Part shown: positions 1 to 9,118 of the stretch, in pieces
How the letters are laid out: each line of letters opens with the position of its first letter
Position numbering within the stretch: the stretch's first letter is position 1
Assembly: GCA_038234785.1 (NCBI GenBank)
Contig: JBBQTC010000009.1
Coordinates: 16,632-80,631 of the forward strand
Length of the DNA: 64,000 nt
DNA from: UBA668 sp038234785
GTDB taxonomy: Bacteria; Actinomycetota; Acidimicrobiia; Acidimicrobiales; Ilumatobacteraceae
Direction: 5' to 3'
Position numbers and translations under genes: made by a program
The notes under the pieces: generated by a model
What the model was told of the DNA's origin: nothing
Databases searched by the model: none
What the model saw: the letters and a program-made list of their open reading frames with translations, nothing else

Positions 1-1088
1 GCCGACCGTTGCGCACGGAGATCGACCTGGCCTACGAGTGGGAGCAGGATCGTGTCGGCGGGCCGCGCCCGATGGTGGCCGTCACGGGCACCGATGGCAA
101 GACCACCACCACGCTGCTCGCCGCGCACATGATGAGCGCGGCCGGGCACCGTCCGGCGGCGGTCGGCAACACCGAGGTCCCGCTCGTCGCTGCGCTCGAG
201 GACGACGTCGACGTCTTCGCAGTGGAGTGCAGCAGCTTCCGCCTCAACTGGCTCCAGTCGTTCCGAGCGGAGGCATCGGTGTGGCTGAACCTGGCCCCCG
301 ACCACCAGAACTGGCACAGCTCGATGGCGTCGTACGAGGCGGCGAAGGCGCGCATGTGGGCCCATCGACGTCCGACCGATGTGGCCATCGGGTTTGCCGA
401 CGATCCGATCGTGATGCGCAACCTGCGCGCCGCCGGGGGAGTGACTCGCACGTTCGCCGCCTCCGGTGCCGACTACCGGGTCAGCGACGGACACCTGGTC
501 GGCCCTCGCGGGACCATCGCTCCTGTCGCGGCGATGACTCGTCGGCTGCCCCACGACATCACCAATGCGCTGGCCGCCGCAGCGCTGGTGCTCGAGTCCG
601 GACTGGGCACCGAGGCCGACGTGGCCGCGGCCCTCGCCACCTTCGAGCATCCACCCCATCGCATCGAGCCAGTTGCCACGATGGATGGTGTGCAGTGGTT
701 CAACGACTCCAAAGCGACGACGCCACACGCCGCGCTCACCGCGATCCGCGGCTTCGATCACATCGTGCTGCTGGCGGGTGGTCGCAACAAGGGACTCGAG
801 CTTGCCGAACTCGCCACCGAGCACGAGCGGGTGAAGGCGGTCGTCGGCCTCGGCGAAGCGGGCCCCGAGGTCGCCCACGCGTTCGAGGCCACCTGTCCCG
901 TGGTGCTCGCCGATTCCATGGCCGAAGCGGTGCGGCTGGCCGAGGCGCTGTCGGAGCCCGGCGACGTCGTGTTGCTCTCGCCGGCCTGCGCGAGTTTCGA
1001 CTGGTACCCGGACGGCGGCTATCCCGCACGCGGCGATGACTTCAAGCGTCTGGTCCTCGCCCTCATCGACGACAAGGAGCATGCATGA
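1..1088 (+). CDS. murD: UDP-N-acetylmuramoylalanine--D-glutamate ligase MurD (5' partial)
   Basis: Cytoplasmic Mur ligase that adds D-glutamate to UDP-MurNAc-L-Ala using ATP. The reading frame is open to the left edge, so the N-terminal UDP-binding domain lies outside the window. Visible are the ATP-binding loop GTDGKTTT near base 90, the central-domain NDSKATTPHA motif near base 700 and the typical C-terminal LLSPACASFDWY segment followed by RGDDF. The stop overlaps the ftsW start by 4 bases (ATGA), so the genes are translationally coupled. The TTG at base 9 is an internal leucine, not the start. Confidence 0.95.
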   Translation, partial: RPLRTEIDLAYEWEQDRVGGPRPMVAVTGTDGKTTTTLLAAHMMSAAGHRPAAVGNTEVPLVAALEDDVDVFAVECSSFRLNWLQSFRAEASVWLNLAPDHQNWHSSMASYEAAKARMWAHRRPTDVAIGFADDPIVMRNLRAAGGVTRTFAASGADYRVSDGHLVGPRGTIAPVAAMTRRLPHDITNALAAAALVLESGLGTEADVAAALATFEHPPHRIEPVATMDGVQWFNDSKATTPHAALTAIRGFDHIVLLAGGRNKGLELAELATEHERVKAVVGLGEAGPEVAHAFEATCPVVLADSMAEAVRLAEALSEPGDVVLLSPACASFDWYPDGGYPARGDDFKRLVLALIDDKEHA

Positions 1089-2284
1089 GCTCGTCCTCGA
1101 CGCTCATCGGCGACCGCCGGCGCGCGGCGCTGGCCAGATCCGAGGCGATGCGCCGCCACCCGACACGAGCGGCCACGACCAAGCCCACCACGCCGCCCTC
1201 CACGTCGTTCTACGTGATCGCTGTGGTGGCCATGGTGTTCACGATGCTCGGGTTGGTGATGGTGCTGTCGGCCACGTCGATCAGTCAGTTCCACAAGGGC
1301 AACTCGCCCTGGCGCATCTTCAACCGGCAGCTGCTGTGGGCCGTGCTCGGCACGGTGGGCCTGTGGATCGCGATGCGCGTGCCGACCCACCGGTGGCGAC
1401 GCTTGGTCGTCCCTGGTTTCATCGGTGCTTGCGGGCTGATGGTGCTGCCGTTCCTGCCCGGGATCGGCGACCGGGTCAACGAGGCGAGCTCATGGGTCGT
1501 CATCGGCCCGATCAACTTCCAGCCCAGCGAGTTCCTGAAGCTGGCGCTGCTGCTCGTGTGCGCGAATTTGCTCGCCGTCCGACGCGACGAGATGCACGAT
1601 CCCGCTCGCACCCTGTTCCCGGTGCTCGCACTCGCCGGGCTCAGCTGCGCACTGTGCCTCGCGCAGGGCGACCTCGGTTCGGCGATCGTGCTCGCCTCGA
1701 TCGTGTTCGCGATGGCGTTCATCGCCGGTGCGCCGCTGGTGCCGATGGCGGCCACGGGCGCGTTGGGTTCGCTGGCAGCCCTGACGTTCGTGTGGTCGAG
1801 CCCCCGTCGCGAAGCTCGGTTCACGGCGTTCATGGACATCGCCGCCCACAAGGACCATCTCAGCTATCAGACGTGGCAGGCGATGATCGCGATGGCCCAG
1901 GGTGGTGTCACCGGATCGGGTGTCGGCCGCGGTGAGAACAAGCTCGGCGAGTTCCTGCCGCTCGCCCACAGCGACTTCATCTTCGCGGTCGTCGCCGAGG
2001 AGCTCGGCATGATCGGCGTCGTTGCCGTGCTCGGCGGGTTCATGGTGCTCGCGTACGCCGGGGTGCAGGCGGCGATGGCCACACAGGACCGCTTCCACAG
2101 TCTGTTGGCCGGTGGCATCGTCGGTTGGTTCGTGGTGCAGGCGATCATCAACGTCGGGGGAGTGACCGGCCTCATGCCCGTCACCGGTCTCACCTTGCCG
2201 TTCTTCTCCGCGGGCGGCAGCTCGTTGTTCGTGACCCTCACCGCCACCGGGCTGCTCCTCAACGTCGCCCGCAACGTGCGATGA
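1085..2284 (+). CDS. ftsW: FtsW, SEDS-family septal peptidoglycan glycosyltransferase
   Basis: Membrane polymerase that makes septal glycan strands from lipid II with a class B penicillin-binding protein. The 399-residue protein has a short basic cytoplasmic N-terminus, then about ten hydrophobic segments starting near residue 42. SEDS landmarks are present: a QPSEFLKLA motif after the fourth to fifth helix, a GVTGSGVGRG-type loop, HSDFIFAVVAEELG in the second half and a C-terminal GLTLPFFSAGGSS. It sits between murD and murG with 4-base overlaps on both sides. FtsW is preferred to RodA because of its place in the division cluster. Confidence 0.96.
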   Translation: MSSSSTLIGDRRRAALARSEAMRRHPTRAATTKPTTPPSTSFYVIAVVAMVFTMLGLVMVLSATSISQFHKGNSPWRIFNRQLLWAVLGTVGLWIAMRVPTHRWRRLVVPGFIGACGLMVLPFLPGIGDRVNEASSWVVIGPINFQPSEFLKLALLLVCANLLAVRRDEMHDPARTLFPVLALAGLSCALCLAQGDLGSAIVLASIVFAMAFIAGAPLVPMAATGALGSLAALTFVWSSPRREARFTAFMDIAAHKDHLSYQTWQAMIAMAQGGVTGSGVGRGENKLGEFLPLAHSDFIFAVVAEELGMIGVVAVLGGFMVLAYAGVQAAMATQDRFHSLLAGGIVGWFVVQAIINVGGVTGLMPVTGLTLPFFSAGGSSLFVTLTATGLLLNVARNVR

Positions 2285-3393
2285 CCGAAGGGCGCGCCGA
2301 CGCCGTCGTCACCGGCGGCGGGACCTCCGGCCACGTGCTGCCCGCGCTCGCCATCGCCGACGCGCTCGTGGCGGCCGGCCACGCGAAGGACCGCATCCAC
2401 TACGTGGGGACCCAGCGCGGTGTCGAGTCGCGCCTTGCACCCGAGTCGGGATTCCCGTTCACGCTGCTCGACGTCGTCGGACTCCAGCGCAGCTTCTCAC
2501 GCCGCAACCTCGCGTTCGTCCCGAAGCTGTGGCGTTCGACTCGCGAGGCGCGGACGCTGCTGCGGCGGATCCGGCCGGCGGTCGTGGTCAACGTCGGGGG
2601 ATACGGCAGCTTTCCGGCCACCTGGGCAGCGCGCCGGCTGGGCATCCCGTACGTGGTCGTTTCGTACGACCGCCGCCCGGGTCTCGTGTCGAAGGTGATG
2701 GCCCGTCGGGCGGCCGCCTGTGCCGTGGCGTTCGAGGGTTCGACTCTGCCGCGCGCCGAGCTCACCGGTGCCCCGGTGCGCCAGGAGCTCATCACCCTCG
2801 ACCGTGCTGCCGCCCGCAACGACGCACGCGCGGCCCTCGATCTTCCCGTCGATCGGTTCGTCGTCGCCGTGATGTGCGGATCGCAGGGCGCCGCTGCGAT
2901 CAACACAACGGTCACTGAGCTGGTGCAACGGTGGTCCGATCGACGCGACATCGCGATCCACCACGTCGTCGGCGACCGCTTCCTGGCACAGGCCGCGCCC
3001 GCTCGCGATGGCGCAGACGGCATCCTGTACCACGTGATCGGCTACGAGGACCGCATGCGCCAGCTCTACGCAGCGGCCGACCTGATGGTCACCCGCGGCG
3101 GCGCCGGCACCATCGCCGAACTGGCGACGGTCGGCGCTCCGGCGATCATCGTGCCGTGGCCCGGCGCCGCCGAGAACCACCAGGTCGACAACGCGAAGGT
3201 GCTGTCGTCCACGGACGCTGCGCTCCTCGTCGAACAGGGCGATCTCACCGTCGACCGACTCGCCGAGGAGATCGACCGGCTCGTCGCCGACCCGGCGGGG
3301 CTACGGGCGATGTCCGAGCACGCGTCGGAGGCGGGGGCGGTACACCGCAGCGGCGCGTTGGTGAGTGTGATCGAACGGGTGGCGGCGCGATGA
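2281..3393 (+). CDS. murG: MurG, UDP-GlcNAc:lipid I N-acetylglucosaminyltransferase
   Basis: Peripheral membrane GT-B glycosyltransferase that converts lipid I to lipid II. The ATG at 2281 overlaps the ftsW stop and gives 370 residues. The frame stays open upstream to 2125, but that part lies inside ftsW. The glycine-rich loop GGGTSGHVLPALA near residue 11 binds the lipid-linked acceptor. GSQGAAAIN begins the C-terminal domain, and the sugar-nucleotide motif RGGAGTIAEL is near residue 270. One oddity is VSYDRRPGL where most MurG proteins have an ExN segment. The next start, murC, overlaps by 4 bases. Confidence 0.95.
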   Translation: MTEGRADAVVTGGGTSGHVLPALAIADALVAAGHAKDRIHYVGTQRGVESRLAPESGFPFTLLDVVGLQRSFSRRNLAFVPKLWRSTREARTLLRRIRPAVVVNVGGYGSFPATWAARRLGIPYVVVSYDRRPGLVSKVMARRAAACAVAFEGSTLPRAELTGAPVRQELITLDRAAARNDARAALDLPVDRFVVAVMCGSQGAAAINTTVTELVQRWSDRRDIAIHHVVGDRFLAQAAPARDGADGILYHVIGYEDRMRQLYAAADLMVTRGGAGTIAELATVGAPAIIVPWPGAAENHQVDNAKVLSSTDAALLVEQGDLTVDRLAEEIDRLVADPAGLRAMSEHASEAGAVHRSGALVSVIERVAAR

Positions 3394-4802
3394 CCCGGCC
3401 AACAGCCCCGCTCGATCTCTCCTCGCCGGGCGAGTACCACGTCGTCGGCGTCGGCGGTCCAGGGATGAGCGCCATCGCGATCGTGCTCGCCGAGATGGGC
3501 CATCAGGTCAGCGGGAGCGACATCCGCGAGCGCAGCGTGCTCGATCGCGTCCGCGCGGCGGGCGTGACCGTGCACGTCGGCCATGACCGTGCCGTGGTGC
3601 ACGGCCGCGATGCGATCACGTATTCGACGGCCGTTCCCGCGACGAACATCGAGCTCGACGAAGCGCAGCGCATCGGTGTCGTGTCGCTGCACCGCTCGGG
3701 GATGCTCGCGTCGATCTGTGCGCAGGCCAAGTCGATCGGCGTCGCCGGTACTCATGGCAAGACCTCGACCACGTCGATGCTGATGCTGATCCTCGCCGAG
3801 GCCGGGTGGCGTCCCAACTTCGTGATCGGTGGCGACGTCACCGACATGGGAACGGGTGCGCAATGGACCGGCAGCGAATGGCTGGTCGTCGAGGCCGACG
3901 AGAGCGACGGCACCCACCTCGAACTGCCGCTGTACGGCACCATTCTCACGAACGTCGAGGTCGATCACCTCGACCACTACGGCACCTACGAGGCCATCAT
4001 CGACGGATTCGACCAGTACCTCTCACAGGTGCCCGGTCCCAAGGTGCTGTGCATCGACGACCCCCGCTGTGCCGCGCTCGCTCCGGCTCACGGCGCCATC
4101 ACCTACGGCACCTCGGCCGACGCCGAGTTCCGGGCTACAGAGCTCCGGCCCGAAGGAGGTGCCTTCTCCTTCGTGCTGCGCCATCATGGCGACCTGCTGG
4201 GCACGGTGTCACTGCCGCTACGTGGTGTGCACAACGTCCGCAACGCGACCGGTGCGATCGCGATGGCGGTGAGCCTCGGCGTTCCGTTCGATGTCGCCGC
4301 CGCGGCACTCGCCAAGTTCGGCGGCGTCGCCCGACGCTTCGACATTCGCGCCGTCGACGGCGGTGCGACCCTGGTCGACGACTATGCCCATCTGCCCAAC
4401 GAGATCGCCGCCGTGCTCGCCGCCGCGAAGGGCAGCGGCGACGGGTGGCGACGCGTGGTCGCCGTCTTCCAGCCCAATCGGTTCAACCGGATGGCCGTGA
4501 TGTGGCAGGAGTACCGCGACGCGTTCGCCGATGCCGACCTGGTGGTGCTCACCGACATCTTTCCGTCCGGGACGTCCCCGATCCCAGGAGTCACCGGCAA
4601 GTTGGTGGTGAACGCCGTGCTCGACGCGCACCCTGAGACGCGACTGGTGTGGTTGCCCAAGCGCGCCGATCTGGTCGACTACCTCGCCGGACAGCTCGTC
4701 GAAGGAGATGTGTGCATCTCGATGGGCTGCGGCGACATCGCAACGCTGCCCGACGAGGTACAGACGCGTCGCTCCGACCGGCGGGAGCGCCTCCGATCAT
4801 GA
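3390..4802 (+). CDS. murC: UDP-N-acetylmuramate--L-alanine ligase MurC
   Basis: First amino-acid-adding Mur ligase (UDP-MurNAc + L-Ala + ATP). The ATG at 3390 overlaps the murG stop and gives 470 residues, normal for MurC. The N-terminal Rossmann motif is GVGGPGMSAIA, the ATP loop is AGTHGKTSTTSM near residue 118, the central domain has EADESDG and VDHLDHYGT, and the C-terminal domain has DDYAHLPNEI and FQPNRFNR. It lacks the MurB fusion seen in some bacteria; murB follows as a separate gene with a 4-base overlap. Confidence 0.96.
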   Translation: MTRPTAPLDLSSPGEYHVVGVGGPGMSAIAIVLAEMGHQVSGSDIRERSVLDRVRAAGVTVHVGHDRAVVHGRDAITYSTAVPATNIELDEAQRIGVVSLHRSGMLASICAQAKSIGVAGTHGKTSTTSMLMLILAEAGWRPNFVIGGDVTDMGTGAQWTGSEWLVVEADESDGTHLELPLYGTILTNVEVDHLDHYGTYEAIIDGFDQYLSQVPGPKVLCIDDPRCAALAPAHGAITYGTSADAEFRATELRPEGGAFSFVLRHHGDLLGTVSLPLRGVHNVRNATGAIAMAVSLGVPFDVAAAALAKFGGVARRFDIRAVDGGATLVDDYAHLPNEIAAVLAAAKGSGDGWRRVVAVFQPNRFNRMAVMWQEYRDAFADADLVVLTDIFPSGTSPIPGVTGKLVVNAVLDAHPETRLVWLPKRADLVDYLAGQLVEGDVCISMGCGDIATLPDEVQTRRSDRRERLRS

Positions 4803-5785
4803 ACCTTCCCGATCGGCAGCGGCGGGCGCTCACCATCCTGCAAGCGTTCTCCACGGCGAACGAATCGCTCGCGCCGCACACGACCTACAAACTCGGCGGT
4901 CCCGCCGCAGTGTTCGCGATGCCTCGCACGGTCGACGATCTGATGCTCGTCGCGCAGGCAATGCGGGAGACGGAACTGCCGGTGCTGGTCATCGGTCGCG
5001 GCTCCAACCTGCTGGTCGCCGATGCGGGATTCCCGGGGATCGCGGTGTCGCTGGTCGTGTTCGGTGCGCCCCTCGCTTCCGACGATTCGGGTGCGTTGGA
5101 CGACACGATCGCATTCGACGACACGCGAGTCGTCGCGGGTGGTGGTGTGGCCCTTCCCGTGCTCGCGCGGCGCGCCTCTGCTGCGGGCCTGGTCGGGTTC
5201 GAATGGGCGGTCGGCGTGCCCGGTTCTGTCGGCGGTGCGGTGCGGATGAATGCCGGCGGGCACGGGAGCGACATGGCGACATCGCTCGCCGGGGTCCACA
5301 TGGTGGACCTGCACCGGGAGCGGCTCGCGTGGGTGGAGACCGAACACCTGGGACTGCGGTTCCGTGGCTCTGATCTGGCAGACCATCAGGTGGTCATCGA
5401 TGCGACGCTGCAGCTGGCTCGGGGCGACACGAGCGCCTCCGAGCGGGTGCTGGCCGACATCGTCCGCTGGCGACGTGAGCACCAGCCCGGCGGCCAGAAC
5501 GCAGGATCGGTCTTCGTCAATCCGATTCCCGGCGAGCTCGCCGCAGCGCAGCTGATCGACGGGCTGGGCCTCCGCGGCTTCAGCATCGGCGGCGCCGTCG
5601 TCAGCGAGAAGCACGCCAACTTCATCCAGGCGGGAGAGGGCGCGACGGCGGCCGACGTGCGCGCCGTCATCGAGCACGTCCGAACCGAGGTCTACGAACA
5701 CTCCGGGTTTCTGTTGCGCAGCGAAGTCCGCATGGTCGGCTTCGACGACGTCGAGCCCGACCACCGGGAGGGGGTGTCGTTGTGA
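4799..5785 (+). CDS. murB: UDP-N-acetylenolpyruvoylglucosamine reductase MurB
   Basis: FAD/NADPH enzyme that reduces UDP-GlcNAc-enolpyruvate to UDP-MurNAc. The ATG at 4799 overlaps the murC stop and gives 328 residues. It has the FAD-binding pattern HTTYKLGGPA, then VIGRGSNLLVAD, then GFEWAVGVPGSVGGAVRMNAG and the catalytic-region NAGSVFVNP with a serine, as in type I and II MurB. The C-terminus carries HANFI, the segment with the proton-relay side of the active site. It is coupled to ftsQ by a 4-base overlap (GTGA). Confidence 0.95.
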   Translation: MNLPDRQRRALTILQAFSTANESLAPHTTYKLGGPAAVFAMPRTVDDLMLVAQAMRETELPVLVIGRGSNLLVADAGFPGIAVSLVVFGAPLASDDSGALDDTIAFDDTRVVAGGGVALPVLARRASAAGLVGFEWAVGVPGSVGGAVRMNAGGHGSDMATSLAGVHMVDLHRERLAWVETEHLGLRFRGSDLADHQVVIDATLQLARGDTSASERVLADIVRWRREHQPGGQNAGSVFVNPIPGELAAAQLIDGLGLRGFSIGGAVVSEKHANFIQAGEGATAADVRAVIEHVRTEVYEHSGFLLRSEVRMVGFDDVEPDHREGVSL

Positions 5786-7047
5786 CCGAGCCCGAACCCG
5801 ACCCCCAACCCGAGCACGTCCCCGACGCAGTGCTCGACGAGCTCATGGCGGCGTTCTCCAAGGAGGACACGCCGACCGAGTATCGCTTCGACGATCCCTC
5901 CATCGACCGGTTGCTCGGGCTCACCGACGTCACCGACGACCAGACCGACGACCGGTCCGACGACGAGACCGACGACGACCAACTCGACGACCAGGAGAAC
6001 GACATCGTCGACGACGACGAGCTCGACGTCCGCATGATCGAACCGGAGCCCGAGCCCGAACCGGAGCCGGAAGTTGAACCGGAGCTGCCGCGGCGCACCA
6101 TCGTGATCACCCACGAGGAGCAGCCCGACACGGTGTACCTCGACGCCGAGCTCGAGGAACGATTCGGCGGAGGACAGGCCGACGATACGGGCGGCGAACG
6201 CTCAACCGTCGTGATCGGCGACCTCGACGACGGCACCGCTCCGGTCGAGGCTCCCTCGTCGCGCAGCGGCGGCAACATGGATCCGCGCATGCGCGCCCGG
6301 CGGATCGCGACGCGCCGAGCCGAGGGTCGTCGACGCCTGATCTGGACGGTCGTCGCGGCGGTCGTGGCGCTGCTGATCATCGCGGCCATCGCAACCGTGG
6401 CGTCGCCGATCTTCGACGTTCGCGAGGTCACGGTGCAGGGCGCGGTGTACACCGATCCCGATGTCCTGCAGTCGGTGATCGATTCCATGAAGGGCGACCC
6501 TGTGTTGCTGGTCGACACCAAGGCGGCCGAGCGTCAGCTCGAGCAGGTGCCGTGGGTGGAGAGTGCGCGGGTGGAGACCGACTTCCCACATCGGGTCACG
6601 ATCGACATCCGCGAGCGTCGCCCCGTCGCCACCTTCCAGGGCGGGGACCAGCAGTTCCGCGTCATCGACGTCCAGGGCCGGGTCCTCGACGTGATCCAGG
6701 GGCAGCCGATCGCGTATCCGCTGATCACCGGTGACAACCCCGACACCGAGCGTGGTCAGTTCGCCGGTGGTCCCTACGCCAGCGCCGCCCAGCTGGTGCT
6801 GGCGCTGCCTCCCGAGATCCGTTCGATCAACAGGTCCATCGGCGTGGATTCGGGGACCGGCACGTTGACCATGTCGCTGGCCGGCAACGGTGACCCCACC
6901 GACAAGGGCACCATCGAGGTCCGTTTCGGTGATGACACCGCTCTCGACGACAAGCTGGCCCGCCTGCTGCAGCAGGTGCGCGGAGGGCTGGAGAAGGTCT
7001 GTGCGCTGGACGTGTCCACCACCGAGGTCGGCGTGGTCTACTGCTGA
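5782..7047 (+). CDS. ftsQ: FtsQ/DivIB cell division protein with long acidic N-terminal tail
   Basis: Bitopic divisome protein that links early and late division proteins through its periplasmic POTRA domain. The 421-residue protein starts at GTG 5782. Residues 1-185 form an unusually long cytoplasmic tail rich in Asp and Glu, including an Asp-Asp-Thr/Ser stretch and an EP repeat. A basic patch (RMRARRIATRR) then precedes one membrane helix at about 190-212. The POTRA domain follows (PIFDVREVTVQG), then the FtsQ domain with RERRPVATF. No ribosome binding site is needed because of the overlap with murB. The tail length is the odd feature; FtsQ tails are usually shorter than 100 residues. Confidence 0.93.
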   Translation: MTEPEPDPQPEHVPDAVLDELMAAFSKEDTPTEYRFDDPSIDRLLGLTDVTDDQTDDRSDDETDDDQLDDQENDIVDDDELDVRMIEPEPEPEPEPEVEPELPRRTIVITHEEQPDTVYLDAELEERFGGGQADDTGGERSTVVIGDLDDGTAPVEAPSSRSGGNMDPRMRARRIATRRAEGRRRLIWTVVAAVVALLIIAAIATVASPIFDVREVTVQGAVYTDPDVLQSVIDSMKGDPVLLVDTKAAERQLEQVPWVESARVETDFPHRVTIDIRERRPVATFQGGDQQFRVIDVQGRVLDVIQGQPIAYPLITGDNPDTERGQFAGGPYASAAQLVLALPPEIRSINRSIGVDSGTGTLTMSLAGNGDPTDKGTIEVRFGDDTALDDKLARLLQQVRGGLEKVCALDVSTTEVGVVYC

Positions 7048-7193
7048 TCGTGCCCGTTCGAGCGCTACCCTCGTGGCACATCCAGGCGGATCACCCGTGC
7101 GGCGCGGCATCTTGGCTACGATCGTGCCGAACCAGCAGGTAGAGCCGTGCAGACACACATCTTTTTCCACATCGAACCCCGGAGGTGCCTCTG

Positions 7194-8300
7194 ATGGCCG
7201 CCGCTCCCCAGAACTATCTCGCCGTCATCAAGGTGATCGGCGTTGGTGGCGGTGGCGTGAACGCCGTCAACCGCATGATCGACGCCGGGCTGAAAGGCGT
7301 CGAGTTCATCGCGGTGAACACCGACGCGCAGGCGCTGCTGATGAGCGACGCGGATGTGAAGCTCGACATCGGTCGTGATCTCACCCGTGGCCTCGGCGCA
7401 GGCAGCGACCCCGACGTCGGGCGCAACGCGGCGGAGACGCATCGCGACGAGATCGAAGAGATGATCAAGGGCGCCGACATGGTGTTCATCACCGCCGGCG
7501 AAGGTGGTGGCACGGGTACGGGTGCGGCACCGATCATCGCCGAGGTCGCCCGCAGCATGGGCGCGCTCACCATTGGTGTGGTCACGCGACCGTTCAGCTT
7601 CGAAGGTCGCCGCCGTGCCGTCCAGGCCGATGCCGGCGTACAGCGGTTGAAGGAGAAGGTCGACACGCTCATCGTCATCCCGAACGATCGACTGCTCACC
7701 GTCGCCAACGAGAAGACGAGCGTGCTCAATGCGTTCAAGATGGCCGACGAGGTTCTCCTCCAGGGCGTGTCGGGCATCACCAACCTGATCACCACGCCGG
7801 GTCTCATCAACACCGACTTCGCCGACGTGAAGATGATCCTCTCCGCAGCCGGTTCGGCGCTGATGGGGATCGGTCAGGCGAGCGGCGAGAACCGAGCGGT
7901 CACTGCCGCCAAGGCAGCCATCAGCAGCCCGCTGCTCGAAGCCGCCATCGACGGTGCCCGGGGCATCCTGCTCAACATCACCGGCCCGTCCAGCATGGGC
8001 CTGTTCGAGATGAACGCTGCGGCCGAGATCATCCACGGCGTCGCCCACCAGGACGCCAACATCATCTTCGGCACGGTCATCGACGACGAGATGGGCGACG
8101 AGGTCAAGGTCACCGTCATCGCCGCCGGCTTCGACCGCTGGGACAGCGCCGCCGGACAGGGCGGCACCCGTCCGTTGGTCAAGGCCGTTCCCGACGCGAC
8201 GAAGCCCACGGCGTCGTTGAAGGACCTCTTCGCCGACGAGCCCAACGATCCGCTCGACGACGGCGACGACGAATTCGACGTCCCTTCGTTCCTGAAGTGA
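7194..8300 (+). CDS. ftsZ: Cell division GTPase FtsZ
   Basis: Tubulin homologue that forms the cytokinetic ring. ATG 7194 is chosen because GGAGG at 7181-7185 lies 8 bases before it; the in-frame GTG at 7185 overlaps that site. The 368-residue protein has GVGGGGVNAVNRM at the N-terminus, the tubulin signature GGGTGTGAAP near residue 105, the synergy-loop region with NTDFADV, and the conserved C-terminal peptide FDVPSFLK that binds SepF and other partners. The linker is short. A TACGAT hexamer at 7117-7122 could give ftsZ its own promoter in the 146-base gap after ftsQ. Confidence 0.97.
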   Translation: MAAAPQNYLAVIKVIGVGGGGVNAVNRMIDAGLKGVEFIAVNTDAQALLMSDADVKLDIGRDLTRGLGAGSDPDVGRNAAETHRDEIEEMIKGADMVFITAGEGGGTGTGAAPIIAEVARSMGALTIGVVTRPFSFEGRRRAVQADAGVQRLKEKVDTLIVIPNDRLLTVANEKTSVLNAFKMADEVLLQGVSGITNLITTPGLINTDFADVKMILSAAGSALMGIGQASGENRAVTAAKAAISSPLLEAAIDGARGILLNITGPSSMGLFEMNAAAEIIHGVAHQDANIIFGTVIDDEMGDEVKVTVIAAGFDRWDSAAGQGGTRPLVKAVPDATKPTASLKDLFADEPNDPLDDGDDEFDVPSFLK

Positions 8301-8427
8301 CCCCGGGCGGGTGACCCGGACACCGCTTCGTGTCACTCTGCACGCGCGATCATCCGCAGTGGTACTTCTCCCACCGGCGCGGCGAACTGCAGCGACACGT
8401 CGTCACCGTGCGCATGATGGAGCAGTG

Positions 8428-9093
8428 ATGAGCGCGCTCGACGAACTGGTGGCGGAACGGCTGGCACTGGTCGAGGATCGGATCGTGCGCGCAGGGGGAG
8501 AAGGAGTCACGGTGCTCCCGGTTACCAAGATGTTCGGCATCGATGCCTGCTGGGCGGCGCACCACGCCGGCTGCGTGGCCGTCGGTGAGAACTACGCGCA
8601 GGAGGTCGTCGCGAAGTTCGGTACCGAGTCGGTGCCGTTCGGAGTGCACTTCATCGGGCAGTTGCAGACCAACAAGGTTCGGTTGCTCGCGCCGATCGTG
8701 TCGGTGTACGAGACCGTCGACCGGTCCGCGCTGGTGGCCGAACTGGCGAAGCGGGTACCGGGAGCACGAGTGCTCCTGCAGGTCTCGACGGCAGGCGAAC
8801 CCGGCAAGGGCGGTTGTCCGATCGCCGACGTGCCTGCACTTCTCGACCTTGCGCTGGCGGCCGGACTCGACGTGGCGGGACTGATGACCGTCGGTCCGAC
8901 GGACGGGACACCCGAGGACGCGCGGCCGGGCTTTCGTGCGGTTCGGGCACTTCTCGACCGACTCGAACTGACGGTGCTGTCGATGGGAATGACCGACGAT
9001 CTCGAGGTCGCCGTCCAAGAGGGAAGCACACAGGTGAGAGTGGGCAGCGCCCTGTTCGGCGCACGTCCCCCGTGGAGCACGCTGGTGCGATAG
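8428..9093 (+). CDS. YggS/PROSC-family pyridoxal phosphate homeostasis protein
   Basis: Alanine-racemase-fold PLP carrier thought to balance intracellular PLP; it usually has no enzymatic activity. The Schiff-base lysine is in LPVTKMFG near residue 34, and GENYAQE, HFIGQLQTNK and SMGMTDDLEVAVQEGSTQVRVGSALFG are typical. ATG 8428 follows GGAG at 8419-8422; GTG 8425 directly before it is the alternative start, with a CATGAT hexamer 6 bases upstream. It lies in the common ftsZ-yggS-sepF order. The PgeF/YfiH gene often found between ftsZ and this gene is absent. Confidence 0.93.
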   Translation: MSALDELVAERLALVEDRIVRAGGEGVTVLPVTKMFGIDACWAAHHAGCVAVGENYAQEVVAKFGTESVPFGVHFIGQLQTNKVRLLAPIVSVYETVDRSALVAELAKRVPGARVLLQVSTAGEPGKGGCPIADVPALLDLALAAGLDVAGLMTVGPTDGTPEDARPGFRAVRALLDRLELTVLSMGMTDDLEVAVQEGSTQVRVGSALFGARPPWSTLVR

Positions 9094-9118
9094 CCTGCGG
9101 CCTGCAGGAGGAGCGCGC

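Noticed and set aside
8303..8319. A CCGGG-N7-CCCGG hairpin after ftsZ as a terminator.
   Set aside because: Only five pairs and no T run follow; in this GC-rich sequence such short dyads are expected by chance.
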